A stretch of DNA of 64,000 nt from Nitrosomonas sp. Is79A3 (GTDB taxonomy: Bacteria > Pseudomonadota > Gammaproteobacteria > Burkholderiales > Nitrosomonadaceae): positions 2,108,001 to 2,172,000 of the forward strand of contig NC_015731.1 in NCBI RefSeq assembly GCF_000219585.1, in the 5' to 3' direction. Every line of letters starts with the position of its first letter. Position 1 is the first letter of the stretch. A program made the position numbers and the translations under genes. Under the pieces are notes generated by a model. It was not told the origin of the DNA and did not search any database. It saw only the letters and a list, made by a program, of their open reading frames with translations. This document shows, piece after piece, positions 27,807-39,432 of the stretch.

Positions 27807-28745
27807 TCATAGCCATTCATTGTTAGCATTTTCATTGAGTAAATCATCAATTTCTTCAGGTGAGTGAAACGTATCTTTAACAGGAATTACCCACGCTCTT
27901 CCGTTGCCCTTAAATTCCAAATGATCAAGGCTATTTCTAAGTTTCGGTATGGAAAATCTATTGTTTAACCATGTTATGTTACCGTCTGGAAATTCGATTG
28001 CATTGTCATTTACTTCAATAGTTATTTTTTTTCCTTCGCGCTTCTTTACAACAAGTTCCATAACATGCGTCAATTGCAACCTTTCTTCTGCAAAATCAGC
28101 GTGGAATACCACATTATAACTGTCCTCAATATCCGTTATAGATGGATAAATAAGTCCAACTGTGCCATCTTCACGAATGTCCAGGCCTGAGTCTTGAAGT
28201 GGAGTAAAACCTGTTGTAAGCGCTTCTGTAACTGCAGCAGTAATTTTATAAACATTTGAAAACGCTTCATGAACAGGTCGAGTAAAAATTGTATCGACAT
28301 AGGAATATAGGGCCATTTCCCTAAGGGTGAGCTTTACATTTGATTCATAGTTTTTATCTGGAAACAGTATTCTATTAACAGGCACTGGCTTTTTATTTAC
28401 CCATTGACTTAAATAAACCGTATCTCCTACTTGAACATCGCACTCCAGTAAAGCTGTAATTCTTTTAGATGCGCTGTAAAACATTGGTGTGTTTGGCGGA
28501 TTGCATCGCTGGAATCCTTTTACTAATTCTGCTGGTGGGGCTTTAAAATTATCAATTTTCTTTGGTTTTTCATTTTTCCAGATAACTGCTCTAAAATAGA
28601 GATCTGTTGACCGCGTCAAACTTACATAAATTACAACTTGATATATTGCTTTCCGAAATAAAGAGACAATGTACTCATAATCTGCTTTGTTTACATCTAT
28701 ACGGTTTAACTGCTGTATCAGAGATCGTATATTTTCATTTGACAT
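27807..28745 (-). CDS. RES-domain-like protein (possible NAD+-degrading toxin)
   Basis: 312 residues. Residues 50-210 follow the RES-domain pattern: YFRAVIW (Arg52), FQRCNPPNTPMFYSASKRIT (Arg80, Tyr90), ALLEC (Glu101), and later GLIYPS (Ser202) before YNVVFHADF. RES toxins (Xre-RES systems) are NAD+ phosphorylases with essential Arg, Glu and Ser. A C-terminal extension of about 90 residues is unusual, and no Xre-type antitoxin is adjacent. It lies between a broken VIT gene and purC, at the edge of the accessory region. The assignment is by motif reading only. Confidence 0.55.
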   Translation of the reverse strand: MSNENIRSLIQQLNRIDVNKADYEYIVSLFRKAIYQVVIYVSLTRSTDLYFRAVIWKNEKPKKIDNFKAPPAELVKGFQRCNPPNTPMFYSASKRITALLECDVQVGDTVYLSQWVNKKPVPVNRILFPDKNYESNVKLTLREMALYSYVDTIFTRPVHEAFSNVYKITAAVTEALTTGFTPLQDSGLDIREDGTVGLIYPSITDIEDSYNVVFHADFAEERLQLTHVMELVVKKREGKKITIEVNDNAIEFPDGNITWLNNRFSIPKLRNSLDHLEFKGNGRAWVIPVKDTFHSPEEIDDLLNENANNEWL

Positions 28746-28887
28746 TTTTCTACCAAGATATTTTAGAGAAGCAAGCGATCAGTTCCATAATAAAGAATCT
28801 TATTCTTACCCATGATGACATCAATTGTCGTTGGTTGTGCACTCGCTTTATTAACGATCATGATTGTCGTTTTCGTTCGCATACAGC

Positions 28888-29787
28888 TTATTGCACTATT
28901 AGCAACCGCAATGCCTCCCGATACTTCTCCATCGTTTGCCGCAGAATCTCTTCCGGCAATTCAGGCGCCGGGGCTTTTTTGTTCCAATCCTGTTTTTCCA
29001 GCCAATCGCGCACAAACTGTTTATCGAAACTGGGCGGATTCTGCCCTGCCCTATACTGATCGGCTGGCCAGAATCGGGATGAATCGGGTGTCAGCACTTC
29101 ATCGATCAAATACAGTTCATCGGCATCATCCAGCCCAAATTCAAATTTGGTGTCGGCGATGATTATGCCGCGTTGCGCGGCGTAGTCGGCGGCTTCGGTA
29201 TAGAGCCGGATAGCTTTTTCACTGACTTTGTCGGTCAGTGTTTTGCCTAATTGGGCTTCCACTTCCGCTAATGAAATGTTTTCGTCGTGCGCACCGGCTG
29301 GCGCTTTGGTCGAGGGGGTGAAAATAGCACCACCGGGTAGCTTCTCGGCCAACTTCAATCTGGGCGGCAGTTGAATCCCGCAAATCGCTCCGGTTTTTTG
29401 GTAATCCTTCCATCCTGATCCAACCACATAGCCGCGCACAATCGCTTCGATCGGCAACGGTTTTAAGCGCCGGATGACAAATGCGCGCCCTTCCACCTGT
29501 TCACGTTCTCGCTCGCTCTCAGCCACAACCGATTCCGGCAAAATGCCGGTCAAGTGATTGGGGAGGATATGCGCCAATTTTTTGAACCAGAAATCGGACA
29601 GTGCCGTCAGCAGTTTTCCTTTCCCCGGCACCGCGGTCGGCAAAATTACATCAAACGCCGATAAGCGATCGGTTTGAATGATTAGCAGCTTGTCGTCATC
29701 GACGGCATAGATATCCCTGACTTTGCCGCGATGCAATAACGGCAGGCTTTTGATACTGGTTTCAAATAAAGCGGAGGATTGCGTCAT
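28888..29787 (-). CDS. purC: Phosphoribosylaminoimidazole-succinocarboxamide synthase (SAICAR synthetase)
   Basis: Purine synthesis: joins CAIR and aspartate. About 299 residues from the ATG at 29787 ([10 protein letters not shown]). Motifs: [19 protein letters not shown], the TDRLSAFDV segment, [19 protein letters not shown] and DTKFEFGLD with SRFWPADQY. The upstream TTG start would overlap purK. It follows purE and purK on the same strand with nearly no gap, so one operon purE-purK-purC. Confidence 0.95.
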   Translation of the reverse strand: MTQSSALFETSIKSLPLLHRGKVRDIYAVDDDKLLIIQTDRLSAFDVILPTAVPGKGKLLTALSDFWFKKLAHILPNHLTGILPESVVAESEREREQVEGRAFVIRRLKPLPIEAIVRGYVVGSGWKDYQKTGAICGIQLPPRLKLAEKLPGGAIFTPSTKAPAGAHDENISLAEVEAQLGKTLTDKVSEKAIRLYTEAADYAAQRGIIIADTKFEFGLDDADELYLIDEVLTPDSSRFWPADQYRAGQNPPSFDKQFVRDWLEKQDWNKKAPAPELPEEILRQTMEKYREALRLLIVQ

Positions 29788-29791
29788 GGGT

Positions 29792-30931
29792 TCAGGATTT
29801 AATGGGTTCAAGTTGTTTTTTAATGGCGATGGCTTGTTGGAACGCCGTGCCGGTGTCCGTGCTTAACACGGTGTAGTGCCCCATTTTACGGCCTGGGCGC
29901 GCTTCGGTTTTGCCGTACAAATGCAATTTGGCCGATGGGTTTTGCAAAACCAGATTCCAGTCAGGTTCGCCATTTTGCCACAGATCGCCGAGCAAATTGA
30001 CCATCACGGCGGTGCTGTGTTGCGTGGTTGAACCTAGTGGCAAGCTGCACAGCGTGCGCACTTGTTGTTCGAATTGCGAGGTGACGCAGGCATTGATCGA
30101 ATAATGCCCGCTGTTGTGCGGGCGCGGCGCAATTTCATTGATCAGTAAATCATCGTTCTGTAATACAAAAAACTCGACACACAGCACGCCTTGGTAATCC
30201 AGCTTTTCCGCAATCTTGCAAGCAATGGACTGGGCTTGTGCTGCTAATTCCTGTGAAATTCTGGCCGGCACGATACTGATATCGAGAATGCCATTGACAT
30301 GCTGATTCTCGGATACCGGGAAAGTTTTTAATTCACCATCCCTGCCACGCGCCACGACAACCGACAGCTCGCTTTTCAGCGGCATGAATTTTTCCAGCAC
30401 GCAAACCGGGTGATTCAGGTGCGCATAGGCGGCTACCAGTTCCATTTCATCGACAGCGGATTTCTGGCCTTTGCCATCGTAACCGAACTGACTGACTTTC
30501 AGGATACCGGGAAGCAAATCTGCGACATCCTGCGTGGCAAAGTCATCCTGCTGCTGTATGACTGCAAACGGCGCAATGGCAAAACCATTGGTACCCAAAA
30601 ATTGTTTTTCTGCAATCCTGTTTTGTGCGATCGAAACACTGTATGCATCCGGACTAACGACACAGGATTTGGCCAGCTTTCGTAGCGAATTCGCTGGGAT
30701 ATTTTCAAATTCGGTGGTAATGGCAATACATTGGCTACTGAGTTTTTCCAGCGCCGATTGATCGGCATAATCAGCACAGATAAAATCATCCGCGGTGCGT
30801 CCGGCAGGACTATCCGGCAATGGATCCAATACGGTCACCCGGTATCCCATCTGCTGCGCCGCCATCACAAACATGCGCCCGAGCTGCCCGCCTCCCAGCA
30901 CGCCCAGCATGGCTCCAGGCATGATGCGCAT
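29792..30931 (-). CDS. purK: N5-carboxyaminoimidazole ribonucleotide synthase
   Basis: ATP-grasp enzyme that carboxylates AIR. 379 residues starting with [20 protein letters not shown]. The ATP-grasp core includes [32 protein letters not shown] and [15 protein letters not shown]. Its ATG overlaps the purE stop (TAATG). Length is usual. Works with PurE downstream in the pathway. Confidence 0.96.
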   Translation of the reverse strand: MRIMPGAMLGVLGGGQLGRMFVMAAQQMGYRVTVLDPLPDSPAGRTADDFICADYADQSALEKLSSQCIAITTEFENIPANSLRKLAKSCVVSPDAYSVSIAQNRIAEKQFLGTNGFAIAPFAVIQQQDDFATQDVADLLPGILKVSQFGYDGKGQKSAVDEMELVAAYAHLNHPVCVLEKFMPLKSELSVVVARGRDGELKTFPVSENQHVNGILDISIVPARISQELAAQAQSIACKIAEKLDYQGVLCVEFFVLQNDDLLINEIAPRPHNSGHYSINACVTSQFEQQVRTLCSLPLGSTTQHSTAVMVNLLGDLWQNGEPDWNLVLQNPSAKLHLYGKTEARPGRKMGHYTVLSTDTGTAFQQAIAIKKQLEPIKS

Positions 30932-31419
30932 TATTTCGGCAACTCTGCGTTGAGAGCAGATTCGGTTTGTTTCCTCCTGTATTCGTCCAGTTGCGCGCTC
31001 AATTCACTGTTATTCACCGCCAGCAATTCCACAGTAAATAATCCCGCATTGGCCGCACCCGCTTCGCCGATGGCAAAGGTAGCGACGGGCACGCCTTTCG
31101 GCATCTGCACAATCGAGAGCAGTGAATCCAGGCCTTGCAAATGTTTCGAGTTCACCGGAACACCCAGAACCGGCAACGTGGTTTTTGCGGCAATCATACC
31201 GGGCAGGTGTGCAGCGCCGCCCGCGCCTGCAATAATGCATTTGATCCCGCGCGCCTTGGCTTCTTCGGCAAATCGAAACATCAAATCCGGCGTGCGATGC
31301 GCCGAGACTACTTTGGCCTCATAAGCGATATGAAATTCTTTTAATATGGCAACTGCGTGCTGCATCACATCCCAATCGCTTTTACTGCCCATCACTACGC
31401 TTATTAATGGTTTAATCAT
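30931..31419 (-). CDS. purE: N5-carboxyaminoimidazole ribonucleotide mutase
   Basis: 162 residues with [38 protein letters not shown] and the [10 protein letters not shown] segment, typical of class I PurE. First gene of the minus-strand purE-purK-purC operon. Confidence 0.97.
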   Translation of the reverse strand: MIKPLISVVMGSKSDWDVMQHAVAILKEFHIAYEAKVVSAHRTPDLMFRFAEEAKARGIKCIIAGAGGAAHLPGMIAAKTTLPVLGVPVNSKHLQGLDSLLSIVQMPKGVPVATFAIGEAGAANAGLFTVELLAVNNSELSAQLDEYRRKQTESALNAELPK

Positions 31420-31664
31420 TTGACTTCAGTCGGCTATAAATTTGAGAATCATTATTGAAAAGATCGTGCATGAGTAAGCTATAAAAACACGGCTGGCTAT
31501 TTTATAAGTCTGTGCAATAATTGTGTCATTATTTCGATAGCTTCAATAAAAAATACAATTGGTATTATACTAATCTGCTTTAGCAATGCGTCTATTCATT
31601 GAGTGAAATATTGCTGTATTGCGTTTTGTTATTTAGATTATCCTTAAACACGACCTGTAACGGA

Positions 31665-32096
31665 ATGAATTTTCAACGCGGAAAACAAAATAACGACCCG
31701 GAAATCAATCTGATACCGATGATTGATGTATTGCTGGTGATACTGATATTTTTGGTTGTTACGACCACTTATTCAAAATTTGCCGAACTTGAAATCAGTT
31801 TGCCGGAGACCAATGCGGAGAAAGTCGACAAAAATATCGACAAGCCCAATAGCATTGATATTACTGTCAACGCACTAGGAGACTATACAATCAATCTGGT
31901 ACCGATCAAGTTTTCCAGCATCGAAAGCTTGCGCGATGCGCTACTCGCCGCGGCCAAGAATCAACCGGATCCGTTTATTATTATCAATGCGGATGCCAAA
32001 GCAACGCATCAGTCTGTCATTACAGTGATGGAAGCTGCCCGGCTTGCGGGTTACAATAAAATTACATTCACCACGGAAACAAATAATGCTCACTGA
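31665..32096 (+). CDS. exbD: ExbD/TolR-family biopolymer transport protein
   Basis: 143 residues from the ATG at 31665 (AACGGA before it). One membrane segment near the N-terminus (LIPMIDVLLVILIFLVVT) carries the conserved Asp needed for proton coupling; the periplasmic domain follows (IINADAKATHQSVITVMEAA). ExbD works with ExbB/TolQ and TonB, but no exbB partner is adjacent: purE lies divergently upstream and sodB downstream. Confidence 0.9.
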   Translation: MNFQRGKQNNDPEINLIPMIDVLLVILIFLVVTTTYSKFAELEISLPETNAEKVDKNIDKPNSIDITVNALGDYTINLVPIKFSSIESLRDALLAAAKNQPDPFIIINADAKATHQSVITVMEAARLAGYNKITFTTETNNAH

Positions 32097-32171
32097 GGAT
32101 TATTCCCAATCATGATTGAATTAATAAAAAGTTATTACAATAAACTCACTTTTCATTCTAAGGAGACTCCT

Positions 32172-32813
32172 ATGTCCGCTGTCAATCTCGATAATTTTTC
32201 TAAAGCCGCCCAATCAGGTTCACAATATGTCCTGGCACCCCTTCCGTATGCGAATAATGCATTGGAGCCGGTGATCACCGCCAATACCCTCAGCTTTCAC
32301 TATGGCAAACACCACAAGACATATGTCGATAACTTGAATAATCTGTTGGCAAACAGCGATCTGGCAGGACAATCGCTGGAGCAGATCATTAGGGCAACCG
32401 CCGGACAAGCTGATAAGGCTGCAATTTTTAATAATGCTGCGCAAGTCTGGAATCACATGTTCTATTGGCATAGCCTGAAACCCAACGGCGGCGGCGAGCC
32501 ATCCGCTGCGCTCAAACAGAAAATCGAAGCGTCGTTTGGCAACTTGGATGCGTGCAAAAAGGAATTTGCTCAAGCAGCATTGACACAATTTGGAAGTGGC
32601 TGGGCATGGCTGGTGTTGGATGGGGACAAGGTTGCCATAGCCAAAACCGGCAATGCTGAAACACCACTGACAAAAAATGTCCGTCCGCTATTGACCATCG
32701 ATGTGTGGGAACACGCCTATTATCTGGATTACCAAAATCGCCGTGCAGACTATGTGAATACGGTATTGGATAAATTGATCAATTGGGATTTTGCCGCAGC
32801 TAATCTTGGATAA
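32172..32813 (+). CDS. sodB: Superoxide dismutase, Fe/Mn family (Fe type likely)
   Basis: Converts superoxide to O2 and H2O2. 213 residues from the ATG at 32172, preceded by AAGGAG at good spacing. Metal ligands are visible: His in LSFHYGKHH, His in [10 protein letters not shown], and Asp and His in [15 protein letters not shown]. The pattern [14 protein letters not shown] fits iron-type enzymes. Cytosolic, as no signal peptide is seen. Confidence 0.95.
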   Translation: MSAVNLDNFSKAAQSGSQYVLAPLPYANNALEPVITANTLSFHYGKHHKTYVDNLNNLLANSDLAGQSLEQIIRATAGQADKAAIFNNAAQVWNHMFYWHSLKPNGGGEPSAALKQKIEASFGNLDACKKEFAQAALTQFGSGWAWLVLDGDKVAIAKTGNAETPLTKNVRPLLTIDVWEHAYYLDYQNRRADYVNTVLDKLINWDFAAANLG

Positions 32814-32824
32814 TTTCCTGATTT

Positions 32825-33469
32825 ATGACTGATATTACAATCGCCCTGTCAAAAGGGCGAATTTTTGAAGACACGGCGCCTTTGTTAAAAGCGGCGGGAA
32901 TCGTTGCGCTGGATGATCCGGAATCATCGCGTAAATTGATTCTCTCCACCAATCGCGCCAATGTCCGTTTGATTATTGTGCGCGCATCGGATGTGCCGAC
33001 TTATGTGCAATATGGCGCTGCGGATCTTGGCATTGCTGGCAAAGATGTGTTACACGAGCATGGCGGTTCCGGTCTTTATCAACCACTGGATCTGAATATC
33101 GCCCGCTGCCGGATGATGGTAGCCGTGCCTGAAGGCTTTGATTATGATTCCGCCGTGCGGCAAGGCGCACGATTGCGTATTGCCACCAAATATGTGCAAA
33201 CCGCTCGTGAACACTTCGCTAGCAAAGGCGTCCATGTCGATCTGATCAAATTGTATGGATCGATGGAATTGGCTCCACTGGTAGGTTTGGCTGATGCAAT
33301 CGTTGATTTGGTTTCGAGCGGCAACACATTAAAAGCAAATAATCTTAGAGCTGTCGAAGAAATTATGCCAATCTCGGCAAGGCTAATTGTTAATCAAGCC
33401 GCGCTGAAGCTAAAGAGAGATATTATTCAACCCGTGTTGGATGCGTTTACTGAAGCCGTTAAACAATAA
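32825..33469 (+). CDS. hisG: ATP phosphoribosyltransferase, short form
   Basis: First step of histidine synthesis. 214 residues, the HisZ-dependent short form. Motifs: [52 protein letters not shown] and [14 protein letters not shown]. It lies 11 nt after sodB and 41 nt before hisD. A separate hisZ is expected elsewhere. Confidence 0.96.
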   Translation: MTDITIALSKGRIFEDTAPLLKAAGIVALDDPESSRKLILSTNRANVRLIIVRASDVPTYVQYGAADLGIAGKDVLHEHGGSGLYQPLDLNIARCRMMVAVPEGFDYDSAVRQGARLRIATKYVQTAREHFASKGVHVDLIKLYGSMELAPLVGLADAIVDLVSSGNTLKANNLRAVEEIMPISARLIVNQAALKLKRDIIQPVLDAFTEAVKQ

Positions 33470-33510
33470 AATCCTCCGGCAATCGCATTCATCAGGAATT
33501 CACTCATACC

Positions 33511-34815
33511 ATGATTCGAATAAAACGATTCAATTCAACCGATCCTGATTTCAATTCCAATCTTGAAAAACTATTGGCTTTTGAGAATGCGCAAGATGAT
33601 ACGGTCGATGTCACTGTCGCCAAGATTCTTGCCGACATCAGAAACCGCAAAGATGCAGCCTTGATCGAATACACCAACCGTTTTGACCGGCTTTCAGCAA
33701 CAACCGGCAAAGATCTCGAACTGACGCAGAAGCAATTGCATCATTCTTTAGAAACTTTACCGTCGAACCAGCGTAATGCACTGGAACAGGCTGCAGAGCG
33801 CGTTCGCAGTTACCATGAGAAACAGCAATTGAATTCATGGCAGTACACGGATTCCGACGGTACGTTGTTAGGCCAAAAAATAACCCCGCTGGATCGTGTA
33901 GGCCTTTATGTCCCTGGCGGCAAAGCTTCCTACCCGTCGTCCGTTCTGATGAATGCCATCCCCGCGAAAGTGGCCGGTGTGAAGGAGCTGATCATGGTTG
34001 TACCCACACCGGGCGGGGAAAGAAACGACATGGTCCTGGCAGCGGCTGCAATCAGTCAGGTTGACCGGGTTTTTACCATCGGCGGCGCCCAAGCTGTCGG
34101 TGCGCTGGCGTATGGCACTGAAACGATCCCGCAAGTGGACAAGATCGTGGGTCCGGGGAATGCTTATGTCGCTGCCGCAAAACGCCGGGTATTCGGTGTC
34201 GTCGGTATTGATATGGTTGCCGGTCCTTCTGAAATTCTGGTTATCTGTGACGGCAAAACAGATCCCGACTGGATTGCCATGGATTTATTCTCACAAGCTG
34301 AACACGATGAACTCGCGCAAGCAATTTTATTATCTCCCGATGCGGAATTTCTCGATCAGGTAATGCGCAGTATTGATCGCTTGTTATCCGGAATGCCGCG
34401 CAAAGATGTCATCCGCGCTTCACTGGAAAATCGCGGCGCTTTGATTCAAGTACAAAGCTTCGATGAGGCCTGTGCGATCGCTAATAGAATTGCGCCTGAG
34501 CACTTGGAATTATCTGTCGATCAACCGGAAATTTGGTTGGATAAAATCCGCCATGCCGGCGCTATTTTCCTCGGCCGTAATGCGTGTGAAGCGCTTGGAG
34601 ATTATTGTGCCGGTCCTAACCATGTTTTACCGACATCACGGACAGCACGGTTTTCTTCCCCATTGGGTGTCTATGATTTCCAGAAGCGCAGCAGTCTTAT
34701 TCAGGTCTCTCAGCAGGGTGCTGCAAAACTTGGAGAAATTGCATCCGTTCTAGCCTATGGAGAGGGCTTACAGGCTCATGCCAGGTCAGCAGAATATCGT
34801 TATAAAAATCGATAA
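33511..34815 (+). CDS. hisD: Histidinol dehydrogenase
   Basis: Last two steps of histidine synthesis (histidinol to histidine, NAD+). 434 residues. Motifs: [57 protein letters not shown] and the zinc-site residues in [13 protein letters not shown]. Follows hisG in the same direction. Confidence 0.97.
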   Translation: MIRIKRFNSTDPDFNSNLEKLLAFENAQDDTVDVTVAKILADIRNRKDAALIEYTNRFDRLSATTGKDLELTQKQLHHSLETLPSNQRNALEQAAERVRSYHEKQQLNSWQYTDSDGTLLGQKITPLDRVGLYVPGGKASYPSSVLMNAIPAKVAGVKELIMVVPTPGGERNDMVLAAAAISQVDRVFTIGGAQAVGALAYGTETIPQVDKIVGPGNAYVAAAKRRVFGVVGIDMVAGPSEILVICDGKTDPDWIAMDLFSQAEHDELAQAILLSPDAEFLDQVMRSIDRLLSGMPRKDVIRASLENRGALIQVQSFDEACAIANRIAPEHLELSVDQPEIWLDKIRHAGAIFLGRNACEALGDYCAGPNHVLPTSRTARFSSPLGVYDFQKRSSLIQVSQQGAAKLGEIASVLAYGEGLQAHARSAEYRYKNR

Positions 34816-34864
34816 GTCCGGGATGATTATCGTAATAACTTACCGATAACTGCAGAATTTAATC

Positions 34865-35689
34865 ATGCCGGTTATAACTTCACGCGATCATCCGCTCATC
34901 AAGCAACTGATCAAGTTAGAAGGATCATCACAGTATCGTAAAAGAGCGGGGCTAACGTTGCTTGATGGCGCACATCTCATTCAGATCTATTGCTCGGTAC
35001 TGGGCACGCCGAAGAATTTGGTTGTCGGTCAATCCTATTTTGAAGACATTGAGAACAAAGGTTTTCTAAACAGGCTCTTTGGTAATACGCGCCCTAAAAT
35101 AACCATCGTCAGTAATGCCCTGCTGCGTGGAATATCCCCTGTCAAGACGCCGACAGGAATTCTTGCGCTCATTGCCATTCCTGAATTGAAGAAAGAAAGC
35201 GATCATGGCAAAGAAATTTTCAGTGTTTTACTCGAGGCAATTCAAGATCCTGGAAATCTTGGCTCGATTTTACGTTCAGCAGCCGCTGCTAACGTAAGAG
35301 ATGTTTACCTTTCAAAACAATGCGCCGATGCCTGGTCCCCCAAAACACTCCGAGCATCTATGGGGGCGCATTTTTTTTTACGTATTCATGAGAACTGTGA
35401 CTTACAGAAGGTTGCGCAGGAATTTTCCGGGACTGTCATTGCCACATCCATACAAGCCACAAAAACACTTTTTGAGATTTCATTAGCTGGACCGACAGCA
35501 TTTGTGTTCGGTAACGAAGGCGCTGGATTATCTAAAGAAATGATACAAGCAGCCAATGAGAATATTTCTATCCCCATGCCTGGCAAAACCGAATCACTCA
35601 ATGCGGCGGCTGCGGCTGCCATTTGTTTTTTTGAAAAAGTACGTCAGGATAGAGCATCAACAGAATTTTCCAATATTGGAACTAAATAA
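34865..35689 (+). CDS. TrmH-family RNA methyltransferase (SpoU type)
   Basis: 274 residues. An N-terminal substrate-binding part (KQLIKLEGSSQYRKRAG) is followed by a SPOUT methyltransferase domain with the three motifs: LLEAIQDPGNLGSILRSA (motif 1), TAFVFGNEGAGLSKEM (motif 2) and ISIPMPGKTESLNAAAAA (motif 3). These define a 2'-O-ribose methyltransferase of rRNA or tRNA; the exact target (RlmB-like or other) is not fixed by sequence. Confidence 0.9.
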   Translation: MPVITSRDHPLIKQLIKLEGSSQYRKRAGLTLLDGAHLIQIYCSVLGTPKNLVVGQSYFEDIENKGFLNRLFGNTRPKITIVSNALLRGISPVKTPTGILALIAIPELKKESDHGKEIFSVLLEAIQDPGNLGSILRSAAAANVRDVYLSKQCADAWSPKTLRASMGAHFFLRIHENCDLQKVAQEFSGTVIATSIQATKTLFEISLAGPTAFVFGNEGAGLSKEMIQAANENISIPMPGKTESLNAAAAAAICFFEKVRQDRASTEFSNIGTK

Positions 35690-35740
35690 TTTAGCAGTGT
35701 ATTATACTGCGCCGATCAACACAGTATTTTTGGAGCATGC

Positions 35741-36088
35741 ATGAAAATTTCATTTTTATCCCTTATCGCCCTGGTTGTAAGTTTGCTATTGAATCCAGCC
35801 AATGTCATGGCACTTCACCATGAACCGCCGAACAGTCAAGGATCCGCTGGAAAATTAGCTAATAACGAAGGGACAGTCATCTCTATCCTCGATACAACCG
35901 GTTATACGTATATGGAATTAGAAAATGGCGGCAATAAGTTCTGGATCGCTGCACCTACGACCAAGGTCAACAAAGGTGACCATATCCGTTTCGTTGAAAG
36001 TATGGTGATGACTAACTTCACCAGCAAAACGTTGAATCGCACTTTCAGCACCGTCATTTTTGTTTCTTCTACCGAAGTTAAGAAATAG
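35741..36088 (+). CDS. Small exported OB-fold-like protein (NrfJ-like)
   Basis: 115 residues with a signal peptide (FLSLIALVVSLLLNPANVMA). The mature part has DTTGYTYMELENGGNKFWIA, APTTKVNKGDHIRF and MTNFTSKTLNRTFSTV, matching small periplasmic proteins of the NrfJ/NrfJ-related group. TTTTGGAGC precedes the ATG. Function unknown; some relatives sit near metal or cytochrome genes, but none are adjacent here. Confidence 0.65.
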   Translation: MKISFLSLIALVVSLLLNPANVMALHHEPPNSQGSAGKLANNEGTVISILDTTGYTYMELENGGNKFWIAAPTTKVNKGDHIRFVESMVMTNFTSKTLNRTFSTVIFVSSTEVKK

Positions 36089-36094
36089 ATTATT

Positions 36095-38158
36095 TTAGGT
36101 AACGTCGGTAAAGCCGATCAGTAATTTATTCTTGAGGCTTTTTAATTCATCCCGATACGATGCTGCTTGCTCAAATTCCAGATTTTTTGCAGCATTCAGC
36201 ATTTGTTTTTCAACTCGTTGAATTTCCTTGGCTAACTGGGTTTCACTCATGGCATCATAGCGCGCCTGCACTTGCGCTGCTTTATGATTCTGCTGCGCGG
36301 ATTCGTAATTGTAAACACCGTCGATCAGATCTTTAATCCGCTTATGGACAGATCGCGGTGTTATATGATGTTGCAAGTTATATTGTGTCTGCTTATCGCG
36401 CCGGCGTTTGGTTTCATCGATTGCAAAGCGCATTGACTTGGTTATTCTGTCTCCATAAAGAATTGCCGTGCCATTTATGTGACGGGCAGCCCGGCCAATG
36501 GTTTGAATCAATGATCTTTCCGAGCGCAGAAAGCCTTCTTTATCGGCATCCAATATGGCGACCAATGAAACTTCCGGAATATCCAACCCTTCGCGTAATA
36601 AATTAATACCCACCAGTACATCAAATTTACCCAGGCGCAAATCACGAATAATTTCGACACGTTCAACGGTATCAATATCCGAATGCAAATAACGCACTTT
36701 AATTTGATGGTCGGAAAAATAATCCGTCAGATCCTCGGCCATGCGTTTCGTTAAGGTAGTGACTAACACCCGTTCATTTTTTGCCGTTCGCAAGCTGACT
36801 TCAGACATCAAATCGTCAACCTGCGTTGTCACTGGACGCACTTCAATGATCGGATCAATTAATCCTGTTGGCCGGACAACCTGTTCCACAACCTGACCGC
36901 TGTTTATTTTTTCATAATCAGCCGGCGTTGCCGATACAAAAACAGTTTGCGGCATCCTTTTTTCAAATTCCTCAAATTTTAAAGGGCGATTATCCAATGC
37001 GGATGGCAAGCGAAAGCCATAATTCACCAGGTTTTCTTTCCGCGAACGATCGCCTTTATACATTCCGCCCACCTGCGGCACGGTGACATGGCTTTCGTCA
37101 ATGATCATCAAGGCATTGCGCGGCAGGTAATCAAGAAGCGTTGGCGGTGGTTCGCCCGGTTGCTTGCCGGAAAGATGCCGTGAATAATTTTCAATGCCTT
37201 TGCAGAAACCCAATTCATTCAGCATTTCCAAGTCAAATCGTGTGCGTTGCTCAAGACGTTGCGCCTCAACCAACCGATGCTCCTGATAGAAAACCTCTAA
37301 ACGCTCACGTAACTCAACTTTTATAGTTTCAATTGCGCGCAGCGTAGTGCTCCGAGGCGTTACATAATGGCTGGAAGGATATACGGTATAGCGTGATAAT
37401 TTTTGTAACATACGGCCCGTTAGCGGATCAAATAATGACATGCTATCGACTTCATCATCAAATAGCGAAACACGCACAGCCGTTTCAGAGCTTTCAGCAG
37501 GAAAAATATCCACCACATCGCCCCTCACGCGAAACACACCGCGTTTGAACTCTAATTCATTACGATCGTATTGCATTTCAGTCAGGCGTTTAATCATTTC
37601 ACGTTGTGTGATTTTCTCGCCGCTGCGCAAATGTAGAATCATGCCGTGATAGTCAACGGGATCCCCGATACCGTAAATGCACGATACGCTGGCGACTATG
37701 ATTGCATCTTCCCGCTCCAGCAATGATTTTGTGGCGGATAAGCGCATTTGCTCAATATGTTCGTTAATACTGGAATCTTTTTCAATAAAAATATCGCGTG
37801 ACGGCACATACGCCTCAGGTTGATAATAATCATAATAAGAAACAAAGTACTCGATCGCATTTTCAGGAAAAAATTCGCGCATTTCTGCATACAGCTGTGC
37901 CGCTAGCGTTTTATTCGGTGCCATCACAATTGCAGGGCGGCCGAGACGTGCAATCATGTTAGCAATCGTATAGGTTTTCCCTGAACCCGTAACACCCAGT
38001 AAAGTTTGGAACGCAAGACCATCATTAATCCCTTCGACCAGCTTCGTAATTGCCTCGGGTTGATCGCCTGCTGGCTCAAATGATTGATGTAATTTGTACG
38101 GACTATTGGGGAAGGTTACGATCACAGGTATAATTCCAAAATTGAATTGTTTCTTCAT
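36095..38158 (-). CDS. uvrB: Excinuclease ABC subunit UvrB
   Basis: DNA-damage recognition helicase-like subunit of UvrABC. 687 residues. Walker A is [16 protein letters not shown]; the beta-hairpin region has [16 protein letters not shown]; helicase motifs include [21 protein letters not shown] and QTIGRAARH; the C-terminal UVR motif is [15 protein letters not shown]. The first 14 residues before [12 protein letters not shown] are unusual, so the start may be slightly internal. Convergent with the small exported protein gene. Confidence 0.97.
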   Translation of the reverse strand: MKKQFNFGIIPVIVTFPNSPYKLHQSFEPAGDQPEAITKLVEGINDGLAFQTLLGVTGSGKTYTIANMIARLGRPAIVMAPNKTLAAQLYAEMREFFPENAIEYFVSYYDYYQPEAYVPSRDIFIEKDSSINEHIEQMRLSATKSLLEREDAIIVASVSCIYGIGDPVDYHGMILHLRSGEKITQREMIKRLTEMQYDRNELEFKRGVFRVRGDVVDIFPAESSETAVRVSLFDDEVDSMSLFDPLTGRMLQKLSRYTVYPSSHYVTPRSTTLRAIETIKVELRERLEVFYQEHRLVEAQRLEQRTRFDLEMLNELGFCKGIENYSRHLSGKQPGEPPPTLLDYLPRNALMIIDESHVTVPQVGGMYKGDRSRKENLVNYGFRLPSALDNRPLKFEEFEKRMPQTVFVSATPADYEKINSGQVVEQVVRPTGLIDPIIEVRPVTTQVDDLMSEVSLRTAKNERVLVTTLTKRMAEDLTDYFSDHQIKVRYLHSDIDTVERVEIIRDLRLGKFDVLVGINLLREGLDIPEVSLVAILDADKEGFLRSERSLIQTIGRAARHINGTAILYGDRITKSMRFAIDETKRRRDKQTQYNLQHHITPRSVHKRIKDLIDGVYNYESAQQNHKAAQVQARYDAMSETQLAKEIQRVEKQMLNAAKNLEFEQAASYRDELKSLKNKLLIGFTDVT

Positions 38159-38204
38159 GTCATTTTAACATGCCGGTCCACCTATTTTTGTGTGAGGATT
38201 TTTT

Positions 38205-39398
38205 GTGGAACTCTCTAATCGCGTTCAAACCATTAAGCCATCCCCTACCCTTGCTGTTACCGCTCGAGCTGCTAAATTAAAGGCTGAAGGCAAAGATATT
38301 ATTGGATTGGGGGCAGGCGAGCCTGATTTTGATACACCACAGCATATCAAAGATGCTGCAATCGCTGCGATTAATAAGGGTTTGACCAAATATACCGCAG
38401 TCGGTGGAACACCCGGTTTAAAAAATGCCATTGTGGCAAAGTTTAAACGTGAAAATAATTTTGATTTTGAGGCTAAACAAATTTTAGTTTCATGCGGCGG
38501 CAAGCAGAGCTTCTTTAATTTAGTATTGTCCGTAATTAATCCCGGCGATGAGGTGGTTATCCCCGCGCCCTATTGGGTTTCCTATCCGGATATTGTTTTA
38601 ATCGCTGAAGGCAAACCGGTTTTTATCAATACCGGTATCGAACAAAATTTTAAAATTTCAGCAGCGCAACTGGAAGCAGCGATCACTCCCAAAACAAAAA
38701 TGTTTGTCATCAACAGCCCGAGCAATCCATCGGGAGCGGTTTATACCCGTGATGAACTCAAAGCATTGGGTGAGGTTTTACGCAGACATCCACAAATTCT
38801 GATTGCCACAGATGATATGTATGAACATATTCTGTTGTCGGATCAGAAATTTATTAATATCGTCAATGCGTGTCCGGAATTATTTCCGCAAACAGTGGTT
38901 CTGAATGGTGTATCCAAGGCTTATTCAATGACCGGATGGCGAATTGGCTATTGTGGCGGACCTGCTCATATCATAACCGCGATGGAGAATATTCAGTCGC
39001 AAAGCACATCAAACCCCAGCTCGATCTCCCAAGCAGCCGCTGAAACTGCTCTAAATGGCGATCAATCTTGTATGAATCCAATGATTGCCGCATTCAAAGA
39101 ACGCAATATTTTTGTGACCGAGCAATTGAATCAGATCCATGGCGTCCGCTGTTTATCTTCCGAGGGTGCATTTTATGCGTTTGCGGATGTCCGCCAATCA
39201 ATCGATGATCTCTATAAAAGAAACCTGATTGGTGCACAAAACGATATCGCGTTTAGTGAATACCTCCTAGAAAATGCTGGTGTTGCTGTCGTTCCAGGTT
39301 CCGCATTCGGGTGTGAAGGCTATATGCGTTTATCTTTCGCTACTTCAATGGAAAATCTGCAGCAAGCGTTAAGCCGTATTAAAAATTTGCTGAAGTAA
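38205..39398 (+). CDS. aspC: Pyridoxal-phosphate aminotransferase, class I (aspartate aminotransferase)
   Basis: 397 residues, GTG start with GAGG 8 nt upstream. The class I aminotransferase pattern is clear: GLGAGEPDFDTPQHIKDAA, INSPSNPSGAVYTRDEL, the PLP lysine in NGVSKAYSMTGWRIGYCGG and SFATSMENLQQAL. It is closest in style to the prokaryotic aspartate/prephenate aminotransferase type (1b). Divergent from uvrB and convergent with flhC. Confidence 0.92.
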   Translation: MELSNRVQTIKPSPTLAVTARAAKLKAEGKDIIGLGAGEPDFDTPQHIKDAAIAAINKGLTKYTAVGGTPGLKNAIVAKFKRENNFDFEAKQILVSCGGKQSFFNLVLSVINPGDEVVIPAPYWVSYPDIVLIAEGKPVFINTGIEQNFKISAAQLEAAITPKTKMFVINSPSNPSGAVYTRDELKALGEVLRRHPQILIATDDMYEHILLSDQKFINIVNACPELFPQTVVLNGVSKAYSMTGWRIGYCGGPAHIITAMENIQSQSTSNPSSISQAAAETALNGDQSCMNPMIAAFKERNIFVTEQLNQIHGVRCLSSEGAFYAFADVRQSIDDLYKRNLIGAQNDIAFSEYLLENAGVAVVPGSAFGCEGYMRLSFATSMENLQQALSRIKNLLK

Positions 39399-39432
39399 AC
39401 TGGCTGACTCAACAGAAGAAACTCTGCATTTC

